This document shows, in pieces, positions 1-5,792 of a stretch of DNA of 6,136 nt. Made by a program: the position numbers and the translations under genes. Source of the stretch: Nitrospirota bacterium. Its GTDB lineage: Bacteria; Nitrospirota; Thermodesulfovibrionia; Thermodesulfovibrionales; JdFR-85. The DNA is taken from positions 1-6,136 of the forward strand of contig WFTX01000015.1 of NCBI GenBank assembly GCA_015485235.1, in the 5' to 3' direction. Under the pieces are notes generated by a model that had not been told where the DNA came from, made no database searches, and saw only the letters and a program-made list of their open reading frames with translations. Within the stretch, counting starts at the first letter, position 1; the number at the start of each line of letters is the position of its first letter.

Positions 1-579
1 GTAGGGATCGGTCCCGGCTCTATCTGTACCACCAGGGTGGTCGCAGGGGCAGGCGTCCCCCAGATAACTGCAATAAACGAGTGTTATTCCGTGACCAGAA
101 AACACAAAGTCCCTCTTATAGCAGATGGTGGAATAAAATTTTCCGGGGATGTAACAAAGGCGATAGCCGCCGGTGCCCATGCGGTGATGATCGGAAGCCT
201 TTTTGCCGGGACCGATGAATCGCCTGGAGAGATCATCCTCTTTCAGGGCAGGAGTTACAAGGTCTACCGGGGGATGGGTTCCCTGGGTGCGATGACCCAG
301 GGGGCGCGTGACCGGTACGGCCAGGAAGGGGTGGAGACCTCCAAACTGGTACCGGAAGGAGTGGAAGGAAGGGTTCCTTACAAGGGCACTCTCTCCCAGA
401 GCGTACATCAGCTTGTGGGAGGCCTGAGATCCGGAATGGGATACTGCGGCTGCCAGACCCTTGATGAACTCAGAAGGAAGGCCCGGTTCATACAGATAAC
501 CAACGCAGGCCTGAGGGAAAGCCACGTACACGATGTAATAATCACCAAGGAGTCCCCTAACTACAGGACCGAGTGGTAG
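1..579 (+). CDS. guaB: IMP dehydrogenase, C-terminal part (5' end outside window)
   Basis: This is the last 192 codons of inosine-5'-monophosphate dehydrogenase, the cytosolic enzyme that oxidises IMP to XMP with NAD+ in the committed step of guanine nucleotide synthesis. The reading frame is open from base 1, so the gene begins upstream. The visible part starts in the catalytic loop GIGPGSICTTR, with the nucleophilic cysteine encoded at 25-27. It continues through ADGGIKFSGD, the IMP-phosphate-binding MIGSLFAGTDE segment, YRGMGSLGAM, and the mobile flap PEGVEGRVPYKG with its Arg and Tyr. It ends in the family-typical HDVIITKESPNY tail and a TAG stop. The N-terminal half of the barrel and any CBS domains are not visible. 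guaA follows after 27 bases and catalyses the next step, so the two are probably one operon. The identification is secure; only the missing 5' portion is unknown. Confidence 0.97.
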   Translation, partial: VGIGPGSICTTRVVAGAGVPQITAINECYSVTRKHKVPLIADGGIKFSGDVTKAIAAGAHAVMIGSLFAGTDESPGEIILFQGRSYKVYRGMGSLGAMTQGARDRYGQEGVETSKLVPEGVEGRVPYKGTLSQSVHQLVGGLRSGMGYCGCQTLDELRRKARFIQITNAGLRESHVHDVIITKESPNYRTEW

Positions 580-606
580 GGAAACTCCCCTTCTTCTATA
601 TTAAAA

Positions 607-2145
607 ATGGAAAGAGAAAAGATACTCGTTCTGGATTTTGGTTCCCAGTACACCCAGCTTATCGCAAGAAGGGTTAGGGAGAGCCGTGTCTATTCGGAAA
701 TCCTCCCCTTCAATGCATCCATGGAAAAGATCCGTGATTTCAATCCCAGGGGCATAATCCTCTCCGGAAGCCCGTCGAGTGTCTTTGATGAAGGTGCTCC
801 CATACCTGACAGAGGGATATTCGATCTGGACGTTCCCATCCTTGGGATCTGCTATGGAATGCAGTTGATGGCCCACCTCCTGGGCGGCGAGGTGGGTAAG
901 GCGGCAAGGAGAGAGTACGGCAGGGCTGAGATAATCATCGATGATGACAGGGATCTTCTCTGGGGTGTGACAGACCGTTCAACAGTCTGGATGAGCCATG
1001 GTGACAGGATCGACAAATGCCCTCCCGGCTTTCACCCTGTAGCCCATACGGAGAACTCACCCATTGCTGCAATGGCAGATCATGAAAGAAGGATGTATGC
1101 CCTCCAGTTTCACCCTGAGGTGGTCCATACCGAAGACGGAAAGAGGATACTCCAGAACTTCGTTCTTGATATCTGCGGGTGCAGTCCGGCATGGCAGATG
1201 TCATCCTTCATTAAATGGGCCACCGAGGATATCCGCAATACCGTAGGTAGCGGGCGGGTGATATGTGCATTGAGCGGGGGGGTGGATTCATCGGTTGTTG
1301 CACTCCTTGTGCACCGGGCGATAGGAGAGAGGCTCACCTGCATTTTCGTTGACAATGGCCTCCTGAGAAAGGGTGAATACAGGAAGGTCCGTGACACCTT
1401 CCAGAGGCACTTTCATATCCAGCTTGTGACCGTTGATGCAAGGGAGAGGTTCCTCTCCCTCCTGAGCGGAGTAACCGACCCGGAAAAAAAGAGAAAGATA
1501 ATAGGCAACGAGTTCATAAAGGTCTTTGAGGAGGAGGCAGCCAAGATCGAGGATGCCGAGTTTCTTGCCCAGGGCACTCTCTACCCTGATGTAATTGAGA
1601 GCGTCTCCTTCAAGGGACCCTCTGCAACCATAAAATCCCACCATAATGTAGGCGGACTTCCTGATGTAATGAACCTCAGACTGATTGAGCCGCTCAGGGA
1701 ACTCTTCAAGGACGAGGTCAGAGAGCTCGGAGAGGAACTGGGATTACCGGAAGAGATTTGCTGGAGGCATCCATTCCCCGGCCCGGGCCTTGCCATCAGA
1801 TGCCTCGGGGAGATAACCCCGGAAAGACTCGAACTCCTGAGAGAAGCCGATGCGATCGTGCTTGAGGAGATCAAGAAGGCAGGTCTTTACAGGCAGATAT
1901 GGCAGGCCTTTGCGGTGCTACTCCCCGTCAGGAGCGTCGGTGTGATGGGTGATGAAAGAACCTATGAATACACCATTGCCGTAAGGGCTGTCACCAGTCT
2001 TGACGGGATGACCGCCGACTGGGCCAAGATCCCTGATGAGACCCTTGCACGGATCTCAAACAGGATTATCAACGAGGTGCGGGGTATAAACCGGGTGGTC
2101 TATGACATAAGTTCAAAGCCCCCCAGCACTATAGAATGGGAATAG
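607..2145 (+). CDS. guaA: GMP synthase (glutamine-hydrolysing)
   Basis: This 512-residue protein is the two-domain cytosolic GMP synthase, which converts XMP to GMP using ATP and ammonia released from glutamine. Residues about 5-190 form the class I glutamine amidotransferase domain. The nucleophile is Cys82 in GICYGMQ, and the other triad members are His169 and Glu171 in FHPEV. Residues from about 200 form the ATP-pyrophosphatase domain, with the PP-loop SGGVDSS at 223-229. The C-terminal dimerisation/XMP-binding domain shows RHPFPGPGLAIRCLGE and the characteristic ending SSKPPSTIEWE. The length is close to the roughly 510-525 residues usual in the family, and all key residues are present. 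The ATG at 607 gives the expected N-terminus, running into LDFGSQYTQLIARR. No good Shine-Dalgarno precedes it, the upstream bases being AT-rich, so translation may depend on guaB read-through. The next gene starts 3 bases after the TAG. Confidence 0.98.
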   Translation: MEREKILVLDFGSQYTQLIARRVRESRVYSEILPFNASMEKIRDFNPRGIILSGSPSSVFDEGAPIPDRGIFDLDVPILGICYGMQLMAHLLGGEVGKAARREYGRAEIIIDDDRDLLWGVTDRSTVWMSHGDRIDKCPPGFHPVAHTENSPIAAMADHERRMYALQFHPEVVHTEDGKRILQNFVLDICGCSPAWQMSSFIKWATEDIRNTVGSGRVICALSGGVDSSVVALLVHRAIGERLTCIFVDNGLLRKGEYRKVRDTFQRHFHIQLVTVDARERFLSLLSGVTDPEKKRKIIGNEFIKVFEEEAAKIEDAEFLAQGTLYPDVIESVSFKGPSATIKSHHNVGGLPDVMNLRLIEPLRELFKDEVRELGEELGLPEEICWRHPFPGPGLAIRCLGEITPERLELLREADAIVLEEIKKAGLYRQIWQAFAVLLPVRSVGVMGDERTYEYTIAVRAVTSLDGMTADWAKIPDETLARISNRIINEVRGINRVVYDISSKPPSTIEWE

Positions 2146-2148
2146 CCC

Positions 2149-3030
2149 ATGTCCCTGAAAGACTATCTCGAAGAGAAACGGCTCCTCGTAAACGAATACC
2201 TGAAGGAATATTTTTCATCAAAGCCCTTTCCCCCTGAAAGACTATATCAGGCAATAACATATTCACTTTTTGCCGGTGGCAAACGGATAAGACCCCTTCT
2301 GGCAATCACATCTTATGAGGCCTGTGGAGGAAAGGCCGAGGACGTCATCCCCCAGGCATCAGCCCTGGAACTGATCCACACATACTCACTGATTCATGAC
2401 GACCTCCCCTCAATGGACAATGACGACTTCAGGAGGGGGAAACCCACAAACCACAAGGTGTTTGGAGAAGCACTCGCCATTCTTGCCGGGGATGCCCTTC
2501 TCACCGAGGCCTTTGTCATGTTCTTGCAGTCCAGCCTGTTCTCTCCCACAGCACTCAGGGAGGCATTGCTGACAGTAGCTTCAGCTGCAGGAGCAAGGGG
2601 GATGGTGGGAGGCCAGGCTGAAGACATCCTCTCAGAGGGAAAGGATCCGGACCCCAGGACGGTCCACTTCATCCATACCCACAAGACAGGTGCCCTCATC
2701 TCCGCCTCTGTCAGGATCGGTCCCCTTCTTGCCGGATCTCCTCCGGAGATTCATGACGCCCTCTCCCTTTACGGAGACAAAATCGGCCTTGCCTTCCAGA
2801 TAATCGATGACATCCTTGATGTTACAGGCGACGAAGAGGACCTCGGGAAAAAGACGGGAACCGATCAGGAGAGGGGAAAGATGACCTACCCGGCCCTTTA
2901 CGGCCTTGAGCGGTCGAGGGCAGCAGCACAAGAGCTCATTGATGAGGCGAAACTCTCCCTCGGGGTTCTTGGCGAAAGGGCCAAATACCTCGAAGAGATT
3001 GCGGACTATCTCTCTTCAAGAACATCCTGA
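2149..3030 (+). CDS. ispA: Polyprenyl synthetase, farnesyl diphosphate synthase type
   Basis: This 293-residue trans-prenyltransferase probably condenses isopentenyl diphosphate with dimethylallyl/geranyl diphosphate to make farnesyl diphosphate for quinone, cell-wall lipid carrier and other isoprenoid synthesis in the cytosol. Visible motifs in order are GGKRIRP at 43-49; the first Asp-rich motif DDLPSMDNDD at 84-93 followed by FRRGKPTNHK; GMVGGQAEDI in the middle; and the second Asp-rich motif DDILD at 220-224 within FQIIDDILDVTGDEEDLGK, followed by KKTGTDQERGKMTYP. The DDxxxxD form of the first motif and the YSLIH just before it match bacterial FPP synthases such as E. coli IspA (about 299 residues). 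Product length (C15 versus C20) cannot be proven from sequence. The ATG lies 3 bases after the guaA stop, so it is probably translated by coupling. In many bacteria this gene neighbours xseB and dxs; here neither follows, and an accessory region begins instead. Confidence 0.94.
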   Translation: MSLKDYLEEKRLLVNEYLKEYFSSKPFPPERLYQAITYSLFAGGKRIRPLLAITSYEACGGKAEDVIPQASALELIHTYSLIHDDLPSMDNDDFRRGKPTNHKVFGEALAILAGDALLTEAFVMFLQSSLFSPTALREALLTVASAAGARGMVGGQAEDILSEGKDPDPRTVHFIHTHKTGALISASVRIGPLLAGSPPEIHDALSLYGDKIGLAFQIIDDILDVTGDEEDLGKKTGTDQERGKMTYPALYGLERSRAAAQELIDEAKLSLGVLGERAKYLEEIADYLSSRTS

Positions 3031-3102
3031 CCCTAAGATCACTTCTCTGCAGGTTGGGGATCGAGATGATCAAGTCTGCCCGGAATCCGCAAAATGATAT
3101 AA

Positions 3103-3162
3103 GAACCACAGAGTGCACTGAGAGTCTTTGAGAACATGTTTACTTAGTGACCTTCGTGGTTT
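3103..3162. repeat. Imperfect inverted repeat built of 9-base units, between ispA and higA
   Basis: Arms at 3103-3122 and 3143-3162 can pair around a 20-base loop. Over the core 17 positions, 12 are Watson-Crick pairs and 2 more are G-U. The left arm reads as consecutive 9-base units ACCACAGAG and TGCACTGAG. The right arm reads as CTTAGTGAC and CTTCGTGGT. It lies in the gap between the convergent ispA and higA genes, so it could act as a bidirectional transcription barrier. No run of T follows either arm, so it is not a classical intrinsic terminator. A related patch lies on the other side of the toxin-antitoxin pair at 3955-3981. Confidence 0.5.
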
Positions 3163-3190
3163 CTGAGGATTTATGAGATTGCATGGAATT

Positions 3191-3490
3191 TCAGGCAGCT
3201 CTTCTTCTCCTGATACGTCTGATAACAGCCTTGTTCTTCTGCCATGCTTTTTGAAGGTCATAGTTTTTCTGTGCATTAAGCCAGAAATCCGGACTCATAC
3301 CAAAATATTTAGCAAGCCTGAGAGCCATATCAGAGGAAACAGCTCTCCTGTGATTAACGATCTCGTTAATCGTTCTGAAGGATGTCTTTAGTGCGGATGC
3401 CAGTTCTTTCTGTGTAATGCCAAGAGGCTTCATCAGATCGTTCAATAAGATTTCTCCAGGATGAATGGGCTCTCTTTCAACTTTAAACAT
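3191..3490 (-). CDS. higA: HigA-family antitoxin, XRE-type DNA-binding protein
   Basis: This 99-residue protein is the antitoxin of a type II toxin-antitoxin pair. It is expected to bind and neutralise the HigB-like toxin and, with it, repress the shared promoter. The N-terminus carries the family-typical PIHPGEIL at 8-15. A helix-turn-helix follows (about 25-48: ITQKELASALKTS, then TINEIVNHRR), and then SSDMALRLAKYFGMSPDFWLNAQ, characteristic of HigA/VapI regulators. The tail is strongly basic (RRIRRRR near the end), which may help DNA binding or may be a modified C-terminus. The start at 3490 is fixed by an excellent AAGGAGGAG Shine-Dalgarno seven bases... upstream spacing is short and normal. 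It lies downstream of the toxin gene, the toxin-first order usual for higBA, and is convergent with ispA. The pair looks more AT-rich than its neighbours, consistent with acquisition by transfer (not computed). Confidence 0.92.
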   Translation of the reverse strand: MFKVEREPIHPGEILLNDLMKPLGITQKELASALKTSFRTINEIVNHRRAVSSDMALRLAKYFGMSPDFWLNAQKNYDLQKAWQKNKAVIRRIRRRRAA

Positions 3491-3493
3491 AAT

Positions 3494-3502
3494 CTCCTCC
3501 TT
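3494..3502 (-). promoter_or_regulatory. Strong Shine-Dalgarno of higA overlapping the higB stop codon
   Basis: Read on the minus strand, these bases are AAGGAGGAG, nearly a perfect anti-SD complement, ending three bases before the higA ATG-proximal spacer (ATT) and the start codon at 3490. Its first two bases are the last two of the higB TAA stop (3503-3501). Ribosomes finishing the toxin are therefore already on the antitoxin initiation site, and independent loading should also be efficient. This favours antitoxin synthesis over toxin. Confidence 0.85.
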
Positions 3503-3782
3503 AATGATAATCCGTAATTATAACATCATAAGCATCACCCTCAGAAAAACTGAAAACAATGCGCCACTGGTCGTTTATTCTTATACTGTATTTGCCTTTC
3601 ATCTTCCCTTTCAAATGCTCAAGCCTGTTGCCAGGGAATACCTTCAGATCCTCCAGTGCTGACGAAGCATTGATCTGCTCAAGTTTTCTTAAAGCCGTCC
3701 TTGTGATATTGTGCGGGAATCTTCGGCTCTTTCCTGTTATATACAGTCTTTCAGTATCCTTGTCCGCAAAACTCCTTATCAC
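3501..3782 (-). CDS. higB: HigB-family toxin (RelE superfamily mRNA interferase)
   Basis: This is the toxin of the pair. HigB proteins of the RelE/ParE fold cleave mRNA in association with the ribosome and are held inactive by HigA. From the GTG at 3782 the protein has 93 residues beginning (M)IRSFADKDTERLY, which matches the usual family N-terminus and length. Conserved features follow: ITGKSRRFP, LRKLEQINAS, EDLKVFPGNRLEHLKG, the core strand KGKYSIRINDQWRIVFSF, and the terminal DAYDVIITDYH. An in-frame ATG at 3800 would add six residues (MRYTII), but it overlaps the predicted -10 box and would not be in the transcript if the promoter call is right, so GTG is preferred. Neither start has a Shine-Dalgarno. 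The TAA stop overlaps the higA Shine-Dalgarno, leaving a 10-base gap between genes. No frameshift or missing region is seen, so the toxin looks intact. Confidence 0.9.
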   Translation of the reverse strand: MIRSFADKDTERLYITGKSRRFPHNITRTALRKLEQINASSALEDLKVFPGNRLEHLKGKMKGKYSIRINDQWRIVFSFSEGDAYDVIITDYH

Positions 3783-3788
3783 TATGAT

Positions 3789-3817
3789 AGTATAACGCAT
3801 ATGGTTATAAAGATCAA
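3789..3817 (-). promoter_or_regulatory. Sigma-70-type promoter of higBA
   Basis: On the minus strand, TTGATC (3817-3812) and TATACT (3794-3789) are separated by exactly 17 bases, a close match to the TTGACA-17-TATAAT consensus. A start seven bases downstream of the -10 falls near 3782, which is the first base of the GTG start codon of higB. The message would then be leaderless or nearly so. The promoter was found by eye; no score was calculated. Confidence 0.7.
3791..3809. promoter_or_regulatory. Candidate HigA/HigBA operator palindrome
   Basis: A perfect inverted repeat, TATAAC, seven bases, then GTTATA, occupies the -10/-35 spacer of the higBA promoter and overlaps its -10 box. Its centre contains CATATG, also palindromic. 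Xre-type antitoxins bind such palindromes and block their own promoter, so this is a good autorepression site by position and symmetry. Binding itself is inferred. Confidence 0.6.
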
Positions 3818-4074
3818 CAGACAGATGGTAAGTTTGAAGAGGGCAAAGGAATACAGGGCACTGGCAGTTTAAGGTCCCTTCAGTGGATTAGGGTCTTTGA
3901 CCGGAACCCGTGAGGTCTGATCGGGGGAATAAAGGGAAAGAGGATATGTTTTTACTTCGTGTTCTTCCTGCCCTTCGTGGTGGATTTCTTTGTGAATGGC
4001 TCAGGATACCTCGAAGAGTACGAAGCTTAAAATCAAGAAATCACACTTAGCAAGTGGAATGTGTATCAACTGAG
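3818..4074. other. Non-coding interval between higBA promoter and the IS
   Basis: No open reading frame here looks like a gene, and no tRNA or other structured RNA was recognised. It holds the 9-base repeat patch at 3955-3981. The flank just before 4075 is where one copy of the IS21 target duplication should lie, but the other end of the element is outside the window, so the duplication cannot be identified. Confidence 0.5.
3955..3981. repeat. Three tandem 9-base units, related to the patch at 3143-3160
   Basis: Consecutive units CTTCGTGTT, CTTCCTGCC and CTTCGTGGT show a shared CTTC-TG core at exact 9-base phase. The flanks also resemble the other patch: ATATGTTTTTACTT precedes this copy and ACATGTTTACTT precedes the copy near 3133-3145; each is followed shortly after by a TTTCT and a (C/G)AGGA. 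The two patches therefore appear to be diverged copies of one extragenic repeat bracketing the toxin-antitoxin genes. On the minus strand the units read as ACCACGAAG-like. Confidence 0.55.
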
Positions 4075-4177
4075 TGTCGATTTTCAGCATAAATACCCAC
4101 CTTGTATCAGGGTAAATACCCAGTCTGTTTCAAAATAATTCCCCAGGGAGTTTCAAAAGAATTACCCACTTTTTTCA
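4075..4177 (+). repeat. IS21 left-end array: terminal half-unit plus four motifs at 23-bp period
   Basis: Units begin at 4090, 4113, 4136 and 4159, exactly 23 bases apart, and each is 19-20 bases long. They share the pattern AA(A/T)T, then (A/C)CCCA, then a variable middle and a T-rich TCA end, as in TAAATACCCAGTCTGTTTCA at 4113-4132. A further TTTTCA ending at 4086 keeps the same phase, so the terminal TGTCGATTTTCA is the 3' half of another unit. IS21-family elements are known to carry multiple repeated transposase-binding sequences at their ends; these are the likely IstA sites. Confidence 0.8.
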
Positions 4178-4191
4178 CAATTGCTGTAAGA

Positions 4192-4215
4192 TTCCTGACG
4201 AATAAGAGTCAGGAG
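4192..4215 (+). promoter_or_regulatory. Hairpin that could sequester the istA Shine-Dalgarno
   Basis: The arms TTCCTGAC (4192-4199) and GTCAGGAG (4208-4215) form seven Watson-Crick pairs plus one U-G around the 8-base loop GAATAAGA. The right arm contains five bases of the istA Shine-Dalgarno AGGAGG (4211-4216), four bases before the ATG at 4221. A folded leader would reduce ribosome access and keep transposase low. Whether the structure forms and acts this way is inferred. Confidence 0.6.
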
Positions 4216-4220
4216 GTGTT

Positions 4221-5792
4221 ATGGCAAGAAAGGAGATACGGATGGAGGAAGTGGTGGAAGTGTTGTATCAGTGGCACAGGTGGCGGAATATCAGCCAGAT
4301 AAAGCGGGCAGTAGGGCTGAGGCGGAAGACGATACGGAAGTACATAGCGCTGGCAGAGGAGGAGGGATTTGACCGGGAGATGCCTGAGCAGCCCTACACG
4401 TATTATCTGGAACTGGCGGGGAAGATACAGAGGAGGCAGAAGACACCGTCTGATGTCTCGCCGTCGTACAGGAAGACCCTGGAGTACCAGAACATTATAG
4501 AAAAGCTTCTTAGGAGGCCGCATATGAAACCCAGGCAGATATACCGGATCCTGAGGAGGGAATATGAATATCCATTAAGTTACAGCAGTTTCAACCGGTA
4601 TATGAAGATCAGGTATCCGAAGGTGGCGAGGAACTGTTTAAGGCTTGAGGTATCGGCTGGGGAGGAGGCGCAGGTGGACTTTGGCTCAGCGGGGCTGATG
4701 TATGACCCTGAACAGGGGAGGAAGAGGCGTGCCCATGCCTTTGTAATGACGCTGTCATACAGTCGTCTGCACTATGTGGAGTTTGTATTTGATCAGGGGC
4801 AGGCGACATGGGTGAAGTGCCATATAAATGCCTTTGAGTATTTCGGGGGAGTGCCCCGGAGGATAGTGCTGGACAATCTGAAGTCGGGGGTGCTGAAGCC
4901 GCATACCTATGATCCTGTACTGAACCGTGCCTATGCGGAATGTGCAAAGCATTACGGGTTCGTGATAGACCCGGCAAAGATAAGGGAGGCCTCTCACAAG
5001 GGGAAGGTGGAGAGGAAGATGCCTGTGGTGCGGCAGCAGTTTCTCTCCACATATGAGTGCAGAGACATAGGGGATGCAAACAGGAAGGTCAGGGAGTGGT
5101 CGTTAAGGGAATATGGGATGGAGGTACACGGCACGACGAAGAGGAGACCTGCGGAGGTATTTAATGAAGAGGAGCGGGCCAGGTTGGGGGCACTGGCCCC
5201 GGAGAGATTCGATCTGCCGCTGTGGAAAGAGGCACGGGTACATCCGGATCATCACATAGTGTTTGACAGGAGTTACTATTCGGTGCCTACCCGGTATGTG
5301 GGCAGGAAGGTATGGGCAAGGGGAGGTCTCGATACGGTGCAGATATTCTATGAGGGTGAGCTGATAAAGACCCATCAGAGGGCTGGCAGGCCCGGGACAT
5401 GGAGGACAGATGAGGGGGATTATCCGCCTGAGAAGTCGAAGTATCTGATGAGAAGCAAAGCCTGGTATGAGAAAGAGGCGTTAAAGTATGGCCCTTACGT
5501 ATGCAGGCTTGCAGGGGTTATGCTGAAGGAGCATTCCTATCGGAACATCAGGAAGATACAGGCACTGTTCAGGCTTGGGGATAAATACGGCTCTGAGGCC
5601 CTTGATCTGGCAAGCAGACGGTGCCTGTTCTACGAAGACTACCGGATAAGCACTATAAAGGGGGTATTGGAGAAGGGGCTCTACCGTCTGCCGCTTGATG
5701 ATGAGAGGGTCATGGGTGCAGAGGGAGGGCTTGCCTTTCTGAGGCCGCCTGATTACTTCAGGCACACAGCAGCAGAGGAGGAGGGGCAATGA
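4221..5792 (+). CDS. istA: IS21-family transposase IstA (DDE type)
   Basis: This 523-residue protein is the transposase that binds the element's ends and catalyses strand cleavage and transfer, working with the ATPase IstB. An N-terminal helix-turn-helix lies at about 15-45 (NISQIKRAVGLRRKTIRKYI). A second DNA-binding-like helical region (about 80-130) contains MKPRQIYRILRREYEYPLSY. The retroviral-integrase-like core follows with the catalytic triad Asp153 in QVDFG, Asp218 in RIVLDNLKS, and Glu264 in GKVERKM. After this comes the C-terminal beta-rich domain typical of the family, containing FDRSYYSVPTRYVGRKVW. The length is within the usual range of about 500-530. The ATG at 4221 follows AGGAGG at normal spacing, and that site can be folded into a hairpin. 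The TGA stop overlaps the istB ATG as ATGA, so the two are translationally coupled. The gene appears full-length and undamaged. Confidence 0.96.
   Translation: MARKEIRMEEVVEVLYQWHRWRNISQIKRAVGLRRKTIRKYIALAEEEGFDREMPEQPYTYYLELAGKIQRRQKTPSDVSPSYRKTLEYQNIIEKLLRRPHMKPRQIYRILRREYEYPLSYSSFNRYMKIRYPKVARNCLRLEVSAGEEAQVDFGSAGLMYDPEQGRKRRAHAFVMTLSYSRLHYVEFVFDQGQATWVKCHINAFEYFGGVPRRIVLDNLKSGVLKPHTYDPVLNRAYAECAKHYGFVIDPAKIREASHKGKVERKMPVVRQQFLSTYECRDIGDANRKVREWSLREYGMEVHGTTKRRPAEVFNEEERARLGALAPERFDLPLWKEARVHPDHHIVFDRSYYSVPTRYVGRKVWARGGLDTVQIFYEGELIKTHQRAGRPGTWRTDEGDYPPEKSKYLMRSKAWYEKEALKYGPYVCRLAGVMLKEHSYRNIRKIQALFRLGDKYGSEALDLASRRCLFYEDYRISTIKGVLEKGLYRLPLDDERVMGAEGGLAFLRPPDYFRHTAAEEEGQ

Noticed and set aside
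578..597. Small GGGA/TCCC hairpin followed by a pyrimidine-rich stretch after guaB, resembling a terminator.
   Set aside because: The stem is only 4 bp and the tail is mixed CT, not a T-run; guaA follows at once in the same pathway, so termination here is unlikely.
1288..1644. Minus-strand open frame of 118 codons opposite guaA.
   Set aside because: It overlaps the conserved ATP-pyrophosphatase domain of guaA and shows no ribosome site or family motifs.
3465..3795. Plus-strand open frames opposite the toxin gene, with hydrophobic stretches that could suggest a small membrane protein.
   Set aside because: They are antisense to higB, whose reading frame matches its family along its full length; the hydrophobic look arises from the complement of charged codons.
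2985..4018. The 13-base word ATACCTCGAAGAG occurs at the end of ispA (2985-2997) and again at 4006-4018, bracketing the accessory region like an attachment-site duplication.
   Set aside because: A 13-base match somewhere in 6 kb is not rare by chance, the similarity does not extend on either side, and no integrase gene is present.
3031..4220. Possible CRISPR array, tRNA or riboswitch in the non-coding stretches.
   Set aside because: The repeats present are 9 or 23 bases in period with no unique spacers, and no cloverleaf or known riboswitch core was seen.
4102..4302. Plus-strand open frame of 66 codons starting inside the IS left end and running into istA.
   Set aside because: It crosses the repeat array and the istA start in another frame, has no Shine-Dalgarno and no recognisable protein features.
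4609..5079. Long minus-strand open frame (156 codons) opposite istA.
   Set aside because: It is rich in Pro and Ser with no recognisable domain and lies fully antisense to the conserved transposase core; it is a by-product of istA codon use.
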